Source: Mesorhizobium loti (GTDB taxonomy: Bacteria > Pseudomonadota > Alphaproteobacteria > Rhizobiales > Rhizobiaceae). From it: a DNA stretch of 64,000 nt. The translations under genes were made by a program, and so were the position numbers. A model generated the notes under the pieces. That model made no database searches, was not told where the DNA came from, and saw nothing but the letters and a program-made list of their open reading frames with translations. This document shows, piece after piece, positions 7,906 to 16,476 of the stretch; position 1 is the stretch's first letter, and every line of letters starts with the position of its first letter. The DNA lies in assembly GCF_013170705.1 (NCBI RefSeq), contig NZ_CP033334.1:3511501-3575500 (forward strand), given 5' to 3'.

Positions 7906-9358
7906 AAGCGAGAGAATGCCCCATCACCCCGCCCAACCTTACCGTCGCCGCCATCAACTCCTCATCCGAGAACCCGGAAAAGCCCAGCACCAGCCCGTGC
8001 TTCGGCGCGCCGTTGATGAACATCGCGGACAGCGCCCGCGCGCCGACGCCCACCGCTTTTGCGGCTTCGACGATGGCGGTGTCAGGGCCAGCGCCCCGCA
8101 GCATCGCCATCAGATGCAGTCCCTGTTCGGGCACCGTCACATCGAGCGCATCGCCGCAATGCGCTTCGAGGCCCGCCACCAGCACATCGCGCGCGGCTTG
8201 CACCCGGCGGCGCACGCGTCTGAGATGGGCGGCGAAGTGGCCTTCGTTCAACAGGTCGGTCAGCGCGCCTTCGGCCAGTGTCGAGGGATAGCGGTCGGAG
8301 CGGGCCCTGACCGCCATCACGGCATCGAGCAGCGGTTCCGGCACCACGACATAGCCGATGCGCAGGCCGGGGAAGAGCACTTTGGAGAAGGTGCCGAGAT
8401 AGGCGACGCGGTTGGCGCCGTCCATGCCTTGCAGCGAGGTTAGCGGCGGGCCGGCATAGCGGAACTCGCTGTCGTAATCGTCCTCGATGATCCAGGCATC
8501 GTTGCGCCGCGCCCAGTCGAGCAGGGCGAGGCGCCGGCGCATCGTCATCGTCACGCCGAGCGGATATTGGTGCGAGGGCGTGACATAGGCCGCGCGCGCT
8601 TTTGGGCACAGGCTTTCGCCGATTTCGGGATCGAGCCCTTCGCTGTCCACCGGCACGGCGACAATCCTGGCCCCACTGCCGGCCAGCACGGCGTGCGCCA
8701 TGGGATAGCAGGGGTTTTCCAGCCAGACGGCGTCGCCGGGGCGAAGCGCGGCACGCGCCAGCAGGTCGAGCCCCTGCTGCGTGCCCGAGGTCAGCACGAT
8801 CTGGCCGGCGTCGCAGCGCACGCCGCGCGCGGTTCGCAGATAGGTTGATATCGCGGTGCGTAGCGCGACGCCGCCGCGCGGATCGCCATAGCGGAAATGT
8901 TCGGGGCCGGGGCGGGCGAGGTGGCGCGACAACAGGATGCGGAACAGGTTGAGCGTGCGCGGGTCGGACACCGCGACGCCAAGGCCGCAAGGCAACGATG
9001 TGGCGGCATCGATCTCGGGCGGACGCGCCTTGGCCAGTGTTGTCGGCAGATAGGGTACATCGCGCGCGACGAAAGTGCCGGCGCCGACCTTGGCGACGGC
9101 AAAGCCTTCCGAGATCAGCATTTCGAAACAGGCGACCGCCGCCGAGCGCGACAGGCCGAAGCGCCGGGCGAGGTCGCGGGTGGTCGGCAGCTTGGCGCCG
9201 GCGGCCAGCGCGCCGGTCTCGATCAGCTGCCTGAGCGCGGCGTAAAGCTCGCGGCTGCGCGGGCCGTCGCCGGGCAGAACCGGGATCAGCGCTGACCAAT
9301 CCGGTGGATTGGTCTGAGTTTTATTGCCTTGATTGGTTCTTTTATCGACCAATGCCAT
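7895..9358 (-). CDS. MocR/PdxR-type regulator (GntR HTH fused to aminotransferase domain)
   Basis: 487 aa. Residues ~35-100 are a GntR winged helix (ELYAALRQLIETGALAAG, then LPTTRDLARRFGLSRS). Residues ~125-470 are a fold-type I PLP aminotransferase domain, with the NPCYPMAH and TPSHQYPLG segments and the PLP lysine in GTFSKVLFPGLRIG. Such proteins sense PLP or related amines and often control vitamin B6 genes. The divergent neighbour is a pyridoxamine-phosphate-oxidase-fold flavoprotein only 29 bp away, which supports that role. Confidence 0.9.
   Translation of the reverse strand: MALVDKRTNQGNKTQTNPPDWSALIPVLPGDGPRSRELYAALRQLIETGALAAGAKLPTTRDLARRFGLSRSAAVACFEMLISEGFAVAKVGAGTFVARDVPYLPTTLAKARPPEIDAATSLPCGLGVAVSDPRTLNLFRILLSRHLARPGPEHFRYGDPRGGVALRTAISTYLRTARGVRCDAGQIVLTSGTQQGLDLLARAALRPGDAVWLENPCYPMAHAVLAGSGARIVAVPVDSEGLDPEIGESLCPKARAAYVTPSHQYPLGVTMTMRRRLALLDWARRNDAWIIEDDYDSEFRYAGPPLTSLQGMDGANRVAYLGTFSKVLFPGLRIGYVVVPEPLLDAVMAVRARSDRYPSTLAEGALTDLLNEGHFAAHLRRVRRRVQAARDVLVAGLEAHCGDALDVTVPEQGLHLMAMLRGAGPDTAIVEAAKAVGVGARALSAMFINGAPKHGLVLGFSGFSDEELMAATVRLGGVMGHSLASSS
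9294..9352. promoter_or_regulatory. Repeated TTGGT/ACCAA boxes, putative MocR binding sites
   Basis: GACCAATCC-GGT-GGATTGGTC (9294-9314) is a perfect palindrome; further ATTGGT (near 9332) and GACCAAT (near 9347) boxes follow. All lie inside the first ~22 codons of the MocR gene, next to the divergent start at 9388, so they could serve the flavoprotein promoter. MocR proteins bind repeated boxes of this sort. Confidence 0.4.
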
Positions 9359-9387
9359 GGCGCATGGTTGGCAAACAATAGTTGAGG

Positions 9388-10116
9388 ATGCAAGCCGTGA
9401 ACGATGTTGCCGCCAGCTTTCCGACCACCAGCCGCAACCGGGTCAAGCGCCTGCGTGAGCGCGGCAGCTACGACCATGCGGCCGTTTTCGCGGTGCTCGA
9501 TGCCGGGCTGCTGTGCCACGTCGCCTACACGTTCGACGGCCAGCCCTATTGCACGCCGACCATCCACTGGCGCGAGGGTGATTGGATTTACTGGCACGGC
9601 TCGTCGGCCAGCCGCATGCTGCGCCAGTTGCGCGGCGGCACGCCGGCCTGTCTCACCGTGTCGCATCTCGACGGGCTGGTGCTGGCGCGCACCGGCTTCA
9701 ACCATTCCGCCAACTACCGCTCGGCCATGTGCTTCGGCACCGCACGCATCGTCGATGACCCGGAAGAGAAGATGAAGGCACTGGCCGGCGTCGTCGACCG
9801 CTTCTATCCGGGCCGCAGCGAAACCTTGCGGCCGATCTCGGCGCAGGAGGCCAAGGCGACGACGGTGATCGGCATGCGCATCGAGGAAGCGTCCGCCAAG
9901 GTGCGCGCCAAGGGTGTCGGCGATGACGAGGAGGATTACGGCCATCCCGTCTGGGCGGGCGTCATCCCGGTGCGCATGGTGATCGGCGCGGCCGAGCCGT
10001 GCCCAAGGATCCTGCCCGGCATCGAGCGGCCGGAGAACCTGGCTGGATATGCCGAGGGCGAGAGGCTGGACGCGGCGTTGACGCATGCGCAGAGGGTGTA
10101 TGAGGGCGAGGCATAA
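9388..10116 (+). CDS. Pyridoxamine 5'-phosphate oxidase-fold flavoprotein
   Basis: 242 aa from ATG 9388; a TTG two codons upstream is possible. The segment RNRVKRLRERGSYDH followed by VLDAGLLCHVAYTFDGQPY, then PTIHWREGDWIYWHG and the later VWAGVIPVRMVIG, is typical of the FMN-binding split-barrel subgroup. Divergent from a MocR/PdxR regulator, so probably under its control and possibly acting on a B6 vitamer; the exact substrate is inferred only. Confidence 0.82.
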   Translation: MQAVNDVAASFPTTSRNRVKRLRERGSYDHAAVFAVLDAGLLCHVAYTFDGQPYCTPTIHWREGDWIYWHGSSASRMLRQLRGGTPACLTVSHLDGLVLARTGFNHSANYRSAMCFGTARIVDDPEEKMKALAGVVDRFYPGRSETLRPISAQEAKATTVIGMRIEEASAKVRAKGVGDDEEDYGHPVWAGVIPVRMVIGAAEPCPRILPGIERPENLAGYAEGERLDAALTHAQRVYEGEA

Positions 10117-10227
10117 CCTGCGAGGTTGGCAGCGCCGGCCTTGCCAGTCTACCCACTATCAGTCTCGCACCCAAAGGCTCGGTCTCGATCTATTGCCGCC
10201 GCCACCGCCTCGCGCTATCCCGGCGCC

Positions 10228-10680
10228 ATGATCACCTTCCGCAAGGCGCAAGCCTCCGATCTTCCCGCCATCGTCGCCATGCTGGCCGACGATCCGCTGG
10301 GCGCCGCCCGTGAGGATGCCTCCTTGCCGCTGGCGCAAGGCTATGTCGATGCCTTCAAAGCCATCGACGCCGATCCAAACCAGTTGCTGGCGGTGGCCGT
10401 GGATGGCGTGGAGGTGATCGGCACGTTGCAGATCACCTTTCTTGCCGGACTTTCACGCAAGGGCGCCTGGCGCGGGCGGATCGAGGCGGTGCGGATCGCC
10501 GGCCATCGCCGCTCGGGCGGCATCGGCCGGCGGATGTTCGAATGGGCGATCGACCGGTGCCGGGCGCGCGGCTGCGGTCTCGTGCAACTGACCACCGACA
10601 AGGGGCGGGCGGACGCGCACCGTTTCTATGAAAGCCTCGGCTTCACGGGCAGCCATATTGGCTACAAGAAGAGCCTTTAG
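10228..10680 (+). CDS. GNAT-family N-acetyltransferase
   Basis: 150 aa from ATG 10228 (MITFRKAQASDLPAIVAML). The acetyl-CoA loop is RSGGIGRRMFEWAIDRC, and the C-terminal KGRADAHRFYESLGFTGSHIGYKK is the usual GNAT ending. Substrate unknown. It stands alone between the flavoprotein and the aminotransferase gene. Confidence 0.88.
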   Translation: MITFRKAQASDLPAIVAMLADDPLGAAREDASLPLAQGYVDAFKAIDADPNQLLAVAVDGVEVIGTLQITFLAGLSRKGAWRGRIEAVRIAGHRRSGGIGRRMFEWAIDRCRARGCGLVQLTTDKGRADAHRFYESLGFTGSHIGYKKSL

Positions 10681-10750
10681 GGCAATTCCGCGGTGACTGG
10701 CGTATACCGCCAGGCTTTCAGGCACTATTCAAATTGCCTGGCAAAGCGGA

Positions 10751-10775
10751 TATAGGTCAGCCAAGTTGACCTATA
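10751..10775. promoter_or_regulatory. Operator-like palindrome before aminotransferase
   Basis: TATAGGTCA (10751-10759), 7-bp spacer, TGACCTATA (10767-10775): perfect 9-bp arms, 25 bp before the TTG start at 10801. The position fits a repressor site overlapping the promoter or transcription start. The cognate regulator is not identified. Confidence 0.55.
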
Positions 10776-10800
10776 TACGAAACGTCCGGGGAGGCGTGAC

Positions 10801-12009
10801 TTGACCCTTTTGAACCTCTTGGCTTCGCGCTCGTCGCGCATGAAGGCCTCCGAAATCCGCGAGCTGCTGAAGCTGCTCGACCAGCCTGATATCATCTCCT
10901 TCGCCGGCGGCATTCCCGATCCGGCGCTGTTTCCGGCCGAGGCGATCCGCGATGCCTATGCCGAGGTGCTGGGTGGCGGGGAGGCCGGCGCGGCGCTGCA
11001 GTACCAGGTCTCGGAAGGCTATCTGCCGTTGCGGCGCTGGATCGCCGGGCGGATGGGGAAGCTCGGCGTCGCCTGCGACGAGGCCAACATCTTCATCACC
11101 TCCGGCTCGCAGCAGGCGCTGGACTATCTGGGCAAGCTCTTCCTGTCGCCGGGCGACACTGCGCTGGTGACATGGCCGACCTATCTCGGCGCGCTGCAGG
11201 CTTTCAACGCCTATGAGCCGCGCTATGACCGGCTGCGGCCCGAAGGCGGCAACATGACGCCGGATGCCTATCGCGCGGCGGCGGCGGCAAATGGCGGCAA
11301 GGTCAAGTTCGCCTATCTGGTTCCCGATTTCGCCAACCCGACCGGCAACACGCTGGACCGGCAGCAGCGCGAGGCGGTGCTCGACCTTGCCGGCGAACTC
11401 GACATCGCCGTCATCGAGGACGCCGCCTATCGCGCGCTGCGCTATGACGGCGAGGGCGTCCCGCCGATCCTGGCGCTCGATTGCGCGCGCTCCGGCGGCA
11501 TCGACAAGGCGCGCACGCTCTATTGCGGTTCGTTCTCGAAAATCCTGTCGCCCGGCATGCGCGTTGGCTGGGTCTGCGCGCCGCGCCATGTGGTCGAAAA
11601 GCTGGTGCTGATGAAGCAGGCCTCCGACCTGCACAGCCCCTCGATCAACCAGCTCGTCATGCACCGCGTCGCCGAATCCGTGTTCGACGGCCAGGTCGAA
11701 AAACTCATCGGCGCCTATCGCGAGCGTCGCGATGGTCTGCTCGGCGCGCTGGAAGCCAACATGCCCAAGGGCGTGACCTGGAGCCGCCCGGAGGGCGGCA
11801 TGTTCGTCTGGGCGACCCTGCCGGAAGGGATCGATGCAACCGAACTGCTTGCGCGGTCGGTGAAGGAGGCGCGCGTCGCCTTTGTGCCCGGCAATGCCTT
11901 TTATGCCGACGGCACCGGACGCAACACGCTGCGGCTGTCCTTCACCCTGGCCGACCGCCGCGCGGTGACCGAGGGCATTCCAAGGCTGGCGGCGCTGCTG
12001 AAAGGATAG
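10801..12009 (+). CDS. Fold-type I PLP aminotransferase (2-aminoadipate transaminase-like)
   Basis: 402 aa from TTG 10801, chosen because GGGGAGG lies 7 nt upstream. The order of motifs is that of the LysN/aromatic aminotransferase group: DIISFAGGIPDPALFP, LQYQVSEGYLPLRRWIAGRM, ITSGSQQALDYLGKLF, VPDFANPTGNTL, and the PLP lysine in CGSFSKILSPGMRVGW. No DNA-binding domain is present, so it is an enzyme rather than a MocR regulator. Likely an alpha-amino acid:2-oxoglutarate transaminase. Confidence 0.88.
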   Translation: MTLLNLLASRSSRMKASEIRELLKLLDQPDIISFAGGIPDPALFPAEAIRDAYAEVLGGGEAGAALQYQVSEGYLPLRRWIAGRMGKLGVACDEANIFITSGSQQALDYLGKLFLSPGDTALVTWPTYLGALQAFNAYEPRYDRLRPEGGNMTPDAYRAAAAANGGKVKFAYLVPDFANPTGNTLDRQQREAVLDLAGELDIAVIEDAAYRALRYDGEGVPPILALDCARSGGIDKARTLYCGSFSKILSPGMRVGWVCAPRHVVEKLVLMKQASDLHSPSINQLVMHRVAESVFDGQVEKLIGAYRERRDGLLGALEANMPKGVTWSRPEGGMFVWATLPEGIDATELLARSVKEARVAFVPGNAFYADGTGRNTLRLSFTLADRRAVTEGIPRLAALLKG

Positions 12010-12062
12010 GCTTAGGGAGCTTCGCCGCCGAAATGACGATGCGGCAGCGAAGCTTCCGGAGC

Positions 12063-12122
12063 GGTTCACCGTTTCGTGGAGACGGCTAACCGCCCCAACT
12101 CTTTATGTCCTGGAATTGCTCG
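12063..12122. repeat. Class III short repeat (GAGCAATTCCAGG type)
   Basis: On the minus strand GAGCAATTCCAGG is followed by a GAAACGGTGAACCGC-type palindrome. The same unit in variant form lies at 38964-39003 and 40489-40518. This layout is a familiar dispersed element in Rhizobiales intergenic DNA. Confidence 0.45.
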
Positions 12123-12125
12123 AGG

Positions 12126-12728
12126 TCAGATGCGGTTCACGTCACGAGCTCGGTCGCGTCCGATTTCGTTCGAACGGTGATTCTCCGCATCGGCGTCAAA
12201 GCCGGTCCAACCTTCAGCCTCGTATTCACCGCGCCGTTCTTCCAGGTTCACGGAATTGGCCTGCCCGAGAATCCTTTCAGCCTCGGGCACGAACTGGTCA
12301 TCGACCTTGGCCGTGACCAATGTGCCGCCACGGCGCACGCCCTCGGCGTAGACATGTGCATCGGTTTCAGACACGCCGGAATCGGTCAGCGCGCCGACGA
12401 TGCCACCCGCGGCCCCGCCAACCACGGCACCTCCCACCGCGCCGACCGCGGTGGCCGCCAACCATCCAGCCGCCACCACCGGGCCGACGCCCGGAATGGC
12501 CATGAGGCCAAGTCCAGCCAGCAGCCCGCCGGCTCCGCCGATCGCGGCTCCCAGTCCAGCACCGCCCGCGGCATCATCCGCGACCTTGGAGCCGTCATTT
12601 TCGTGCCGGTTGTCCGCGTTGTTGGCGACGATGCTGATGTCGGAATGCGGAATGCCCGTGGCTTCCAGTTCGCCAACGGCATCGGAAGCGTCGTCATAAT
12701 TGTCGAATAGTCCGGTTACGGTTTTCAT
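12126..12728 (-). CDS. General-stress-type glycine-rich protein (YflT/GsiB-like)
   Basis: 200 aa. The N-terminal ~45 residues (KTVTGLFDNYDDASDAVGEL, then IPHSDISIVANN) resemble the heat-shock-inducible YflT domain. The middle (residues ~52-110) is a Gly/Ala-rich stretch (GAGLGAAIGGAGGLLAGLGL and similar) resembling a glycine zipper or paired hydrophobic segments. The C-terminal tail is charged. It neighbours a DUF4142 protein in the same direction 26 bp upstream, suggesting a shared stress role; the molecular function is unknown. Confidence 0.75.
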   Translation of the reverse strand: MKTVTGLFDNYDDASDAVGELEATGIPHSDISIVANNADNRHENDGSKVADDAAGGAGLGAAIGGAGGLLAGLGLMAIPGVGPVVAAGWLAATAVGAVGGAVVGGAAGGIVGALTDSGVSETDAHVYAEGVRRGGTLVTAKVDDQFVPEAERILGQANSVNLEERRGEYEAEGWTGFDADAENHRSNEIGRDRARDVNRI

Positions 12729-12754
12729 GTGCTTGATCTCCTCGATTTTCGGAT

Positions 12755-13504
12755 TCAGTTGGTGCCGGCAACGACGTTGCCCTTGTAGTCCAGCGCAACG
12801 GTGGTGTTCTTGCCGCCCTTGCTCGCTTGTCCGCGCCAGATGCCCTGGTCGTCCTTGGTCAGCTTCGAGACATCCGAGAAACCGGCGGCCTGGATCCGGT
12901 CCTTTGCCTGGTCTTCGGTGAAGCTGTTCGCGCCGGATAGCGGAGGGGCCTGCTCAGGCTTGTCGCCGACCGTGACCTTGGGCGTCTGCGAACTTGATGA
13001 CTGGGTGCCCGAGGTCGCCGCGATCTTTTCGATCATCTCCTGGTGCATCTTGAGTGTCGGCAAAGTCTGCCCGGCGAACGTCTTCAGCTCGGCGTTGTCG
13101 CCGTCCTTGGCGTAGCTCTCGAACAGCTTCACGGCATCGGTGTGCGCGTCGCGCTGCATCTGGACGTAGGGGCCGTCGACCGGATCCTTGCCGTTCTTCA
13201 GGGTGTCGACATCACTCTTGTGCTTGGCGTCCAGTTCCTTGGGAACCGTCAGCTTCTGCTCGCCGGCGATCGTCTCAAGCTTGGCATTGGCCGCGCCGTG
13301 ATCGTCGATCATCTTACGCGCAAAATCCTTGACGCTCTGATCCTGCGATCTGGTCTCGGCGATCTTGCTCGAATCCACTTCGAACATCGCACCGTTCGCT
13401 GCCTTGTCGACAAAGTCTTGGGCGCTGTCGGCAGCAAAGGCTGGCAGCGCGAAAGCCATAGTTGTGGCTGTGGCCAGTGTGGCCATAAGAAGGCGAGTTT
13501 TCAT
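12755..13504 (-). CDS. DUF4142 exported protein with extra C-terminal PepSY-like region
   Basis: 249 aa. Signal peptide to about residue 24 (ATTMAFALPAFAADS). Residues 26-165 match the ferritin-like DUF4142 pattern (AQDFVDKAANGAMFEVDSSK, ARKMIDDHGAANAKL, QMQRDAHTDAVKLFESYA). A Ser/Gln-rich linker near 168-190 leads to a C-terminal unit (FTEDQAKDRIQAAGFSDVS, then ALDYKGNVVAG) that resembles small PepSY-type domains. Periplasmic, possibly stress-induced with the gene downstream. Confidence 0.82.
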   Translation of the reverse strand: MKTRLLMATLATATTMAFALPAFAADSAQDFVDKAANGAMFEVDSSKIAETRSQDQSVKDFARKMIDDHGAANAKLETIAGEQKLTVPKELDAKHKSDVDTLKNGKDPVDGPYVQMQRDAHTDAVKLFESYAKDGDNAELKTFAGQTLPTLKMHQEMIEKIAATSGTQSSSSQTPKVTVGDKPEQAPPLSGANSFTEDQAKDRIQAAGFSDVSKLTKDDQGIWRGQASKGGKNTTVALDYKGNVVAGTN

Positions 13505-13696
13505 CGGGAAGGTCCTTGTTTATGCACTTATGTGCTGAGGACTTAATCTGCGCCCGAGCGCTTTGTTCCCAGGGATAAGCGATAAAGCGATGTCGCCATG
13601 ACAAGAAAGTCGGTTCCCTGACTTTGCGACCAGCGAAGAAACTTGAAGCGGCTGCGCGGAGACACGTATCGGCGCTCGGCTTGTGGACGTGCCCCG

Positions 13697-13957
13697 CTAC
13701 GCCGGGACGCCGATCAGGAGCTTGATCTTCGAAAGCCTGGCGCGCGCCAGCTTGCGGATCGATTTCTCGAACCCTTCCTTGCCGCTTTCAATAACGAAGA
13801 CCAATGTCTTGAAGTCCAGCATGAACTCGTCCACCGCCGCTGCGATCTCCTGCGACCTGCCCGTGAAGCGGCGCAGCAAAGCGGCCGCTTCTTCGATACT
13901 GTCGCCGCCGGCACTGTCGAGGAGTGCTTCGAGCCTCTGAAAACTGTCCAATGCCAT
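13697..13957 (-). CDS. Small alpha-helical protein of unknown function
   Basis: About 86 aa (MALDSFQRLEALLDSAGGDS...). Starts are ambiguous: ATG 13957 abuts GGGAGGA with no spacer, while the TTG two codons later is 6 nt from it. The sequence is helical and ends in KIRKLARARLSK-like basic residues. No family recognised. Confidence 0.55.
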   Translation of the reverse strand: MALDSFQRLEALLDSAGGDSIEEAAALLRRFTGRSQEIAAAVDEFMLDFKTLVFVIESGKEGFEKSIRKLARARLSKIKLLIGVPA

Positions 13958-13978
13958 TCCTCCCTGACCGCGCCACAA

Positions 13979-14344
13979 AACCTGGTCAGCGGTGGAAGGT
14001 TCCGCCTCGGAACGGTCCCGCGAAAAGAAATCGCTTTCGTTCCGATCCGGTGGTTTGACAACCGGTGCGACACATACATTTCGGGAAGATCGGCGAAAGG
14101 CGCAAGTACGGGCTCAACCACCGCGAGTGTACGAAGGTGATGCGGCGGAGATGATTCCCGCGCTCCTGTATATTTCAGCTTGTTTTGAAATTTCGAACGC
14201 CAGTTTTGGCAATATCGGCTGAATTCTTGACCGGGACGGCAATGAAATTGTCGTGCAAGGCACAAATATCGCCAACTCTGGACAAGACGCGAGCAATTTT
14301 CATACGCTGCATTTCCTAGAAGGCGTGGGAAGGGCCGGTTATTT
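13979..14344. other. Intergenic region before the AraC regulator
   Basis: About 366 bp, relatively AT-rich near 14165-14225 (TATATTTCAGCTTG, then TTTTGAAATTTCG), probably the regulator's promoter region. No gene or convincing RNA is seen. Confidence 0.4.
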
Positions 14345-15304
14345 TTGAAAAAGAACGTCTTCTCGTCGGTCGACCTGCCCTCACATCTCGACGATCAAGC
14401 ACGGTTCGCGCTCTGGCAGGATATCCATGTCGCGGAGATCTGGTCGGTCGAATATGCCATCTCGGCCAATCGGCCGTTCGCCGCGGCCATCGAGGCGACG
14501 GCGGTCGGGCCGCTGGTGCTGGGGCAGATGGCCGGAACGATCCAGCATGCCAGCCGCAAGGCCCGCAACATCGCCGATGACGGCCGCGACGGTTATCTCC
14601 TCCTGATCAACAATGGCGATACCAGGCTGAGCGGCGCCCAGGCCGGCCGCGATTACAGCGTCGGCAAAAACGAGGCCGCGCTGGTCTCGGCCTCGGAAGC
14701 GCTGGAAATGAGCGGCGGCGACAGCAATGTGTGGGCCAACATCGTCGTCCCGCGCGAGATACTGGAGAATGCCTTCGCCCGTGTCGAGGATCGGCTGGCA
14801 CTGACCGTCGCGGCCGACAATGAGGCGCTCGGCATGCTCAGGCGGTATTGCAGCTTCCTGGCGGCGGGCCCGGCCCTGGTCTCGCCCAACCTTGTCACCC
14901 ATGCCACCGAAACCATCGTCGACCTGATCGGCCTGGTGACCGGCGCCAAGGGCGATCCCGCCGAACTCGCCGGCATGCGCGGCCTGCGCGCGGCGAGGCT
15001 GCAGGCCATACTGGACAAGATCCGCGACAATTTCGCCGATCCCGCCATCTCGGCCCAGCAGGTCGCCCAGCAGTTGCGGCTTTCCGTGCGCTATGTCCAC
15101 GACCTCCTGCACGAGACCGGGGCGAGCTTCGCCGAGCGCATTCTCGAATTGCGCCTGCAGAGGGCCCACCGCATGCTTGGCGACCGGCGCAACGACCGCA
15201 TGCGCATCAGCGAGATCGCGCTGCTGAGCGGTTTTTCCGACGTCTCCTATTTCAACCGCTGCTTCCGCCGCCGCTTCGGCTCGACGCCGAGCTGCGCCAG
15301 GTAA
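14345..15304 (+). CDS. AraC-family transcriptional regulator
   Basis: 319 aa from TTG 14345 with GGAAGGG ~10 nt upstream. The N-terminal ~200 residues are an AraC-binding-like (ligand or dimerisation) domain without a recognised ligand. Residues ~220-317 contain the two-HTH AraC module: ISAQQVAQQLRLSVRYVHDL and ISEIALLSGFSDVSYFNRCF, followed by RRRFGSTPS. Its gene precedes two outer-membrane protein genes in the same direction, but with 250 bp between them. Confidence 0.88.
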   Translation: MKKNVFSSVDLPSHLDDQARFALWQDIHVAEIWSVEYAISANRPFAAAIEATAVGPLVLGQMAGTIQHASRKARNIADDGRDGYLLLINNGDTRLSGAQAGRDYSVGKNEAALVSASEALEMSGGDSNVWANIVVPREILENAFARVEDRLALTVAADNEALGMLRRYCSFLAAGPALVSPNLVTHATETIVDLIGLVTGAKGDPAELAGMRGLRAARLQAILDKIRDNFADPAISAQQVAQQLRLSVRYVHDLLHETGASFAERILELRLQRAHRMLGDRRNDRMRISEIALLSGFSDVSYFNRCFRRRFGSTPSCAR

Positions 15305-15440
15305 GGCAAACGGCTTTCCCCGGGAATAGTCGGGGCGGTTCGCCGTCGCCGTGAGACGCTCTACCGCAATCGGACGATCCGGTCTGATCCGGCCGGTGCG
15401 GAACCACACCGGGCAGGAAAGCATCACGGCACGCCCGAAG

Positions 15441-15494
15441 ACAAGTCCGGTGCGGTCCAGCCCAAGACGCGGGACGGCGAACAATGCAAGACCG
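15441..15494. repeat. ~50-bp direct repeat upstream of outer-membrane gene (copy 1)
   Basis: Contains TGCGGTCCAGCCCAAGACGC followed by GGGACGGCGAACAATGCAA. Copy 2 at 16333-16388 reads TGCGGTCCGGCCCAAGACGC, then GGCACGGCGAACGATGCAA. The two lie 61 and 89 bp before their outer-membrane protein start codons. Confidence 0.65.
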
Positions 15495-15554
15495 CGATGT
15501 AGCGCCGCGAAGCACTTCCGCCGTGGCGAACATCTCGGGGACCGCGGACAAGCA

Positions 15555-16271
15555 ATGAAAACGATACTTCTCGCCACAGCCTTCTTTCTTGCTCACGCCG
15601 GCATGGCTTCAGCCGCCGACGCCGGACTGCCGGCCTCGGCCACCTACAACTGGTCCGGCGGCTATATCGGCGCGCAGGCCGGATACGGATGGGGCGACGC
15701 AAGGGTCGGCCAGACTTTCGCACCTGACAGTTTTGGCGGCTACGGCTGGGGCTACGGCGGCCTTTCGGGCGGCCTCAGTGGCCTATATGCCGGCTATATG
15801 AAGCAGTTCGACGGCGGCCTGGTCCTCGGCGTCGAGGGCGATTACAACTTCGCAAATCTCAAGGACACGACCGTCTATCAGGCGCTGGGCGTCGACGATC
15901 CGGGCTTCGGCGGTGTGCTGGAACTGAACCCGATCGGGTCCGCTCGGCTGAGGGCCGGCTACGCGATGGATCGGTGGCTCCCCTTCGTCACCGCCGGCGT
16001 GGCGATGGCGCACTACAAGCACAGCACCGTCTTCCTTCCGAGCGGAGATGCCTATGCCGATGTCGAGGACACCATCGCGGGCTATGCGCTGGGCGCCGGC
16101 GCCGAATATGCTGTCAGCGACAATTGGGTGGTCCGGGGTGAATATCGCTTTGCCGACTTCGGCCGCCACACCTCCATACGGCACTCGACCTTCGATGGGG
16201 CCGCCGCGAACCCCGATGCGATCGAACTGAAGACGCACGATATCCGGCTCGGCATAGCCTACAGATTCTGA
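15555..16271 (+). CDS. Omp31/Omp25-type outer-membrane beta-barrel protein
   Basis: 238 aa from ATG 15555. Signal peptide MKTILLATAFFLAHAGMASA. The mature protein opens with YNWSGGYIGAQAGYGWGDA, the signature of rhizobial/Brucella Omp25/31 porin-family barrels, and alternates aromatic beta strands (GLVLGVEGDYNFANL, GSARLRAGYAMDRWLPFVTA, VVRGEYRFADFG), ending in the outer-membrane assembly signal IAYRF with terminal Phe. Structural surface protein. Confidence 0.87.
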   Translation: MKTILLATAFFLAHAGMASAADAGLPASATYNWSGGYIGAQAGYGWGDARVGQTFAPDSFGGYGWGYGGLSGGLSGLYAGYMKQFDGGLVLGVEGDYNFANLKDTTVYQALGVDDPGFGGVLELNPIGSARLRAGYAMDRWLPFVTAGVAMAHYKHSTVFLPSGDAYADVEDTIAGYALGAGAEYAVSDNWVVRGEYRFADFGRHTSIRHSTFDGAAANPDAIELKTHDIRLGIAYRF

Positions 16272-16332
16272 ACGGTGTCGGCTGATGCCGAATGGTCACA
16301 CCGGCGCGCCAAGTGCTGCGGCGCACCCCAGG

Positions 16333-16388
16333 ACAATTCGCATGCGGTCCGGCCCAAGACGCGGCACGGCGAACGATGCAACACGGGA
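16333..16388. repeat. ~50-bp direct repeat upstream of outer-membrane gene (copy 2)
   Basis: Second copy of the element at 15441-15494, about 85-90% identical by eye, again located between the preceding stop and the next barrel gene. It could be a duplicated regulatory or repeat element; no hairpin or promoter is obvious in it. Confidence 0.65.
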
Positions 16389-16476
16389 AGGCCCGTCAGC
16401 GCCGGCCGCGGTATCGGCCAATTGACGGTCATTCGCCGGACGCGGGGTCCGGAACGCATATTTTTCGGGGTTCTCA

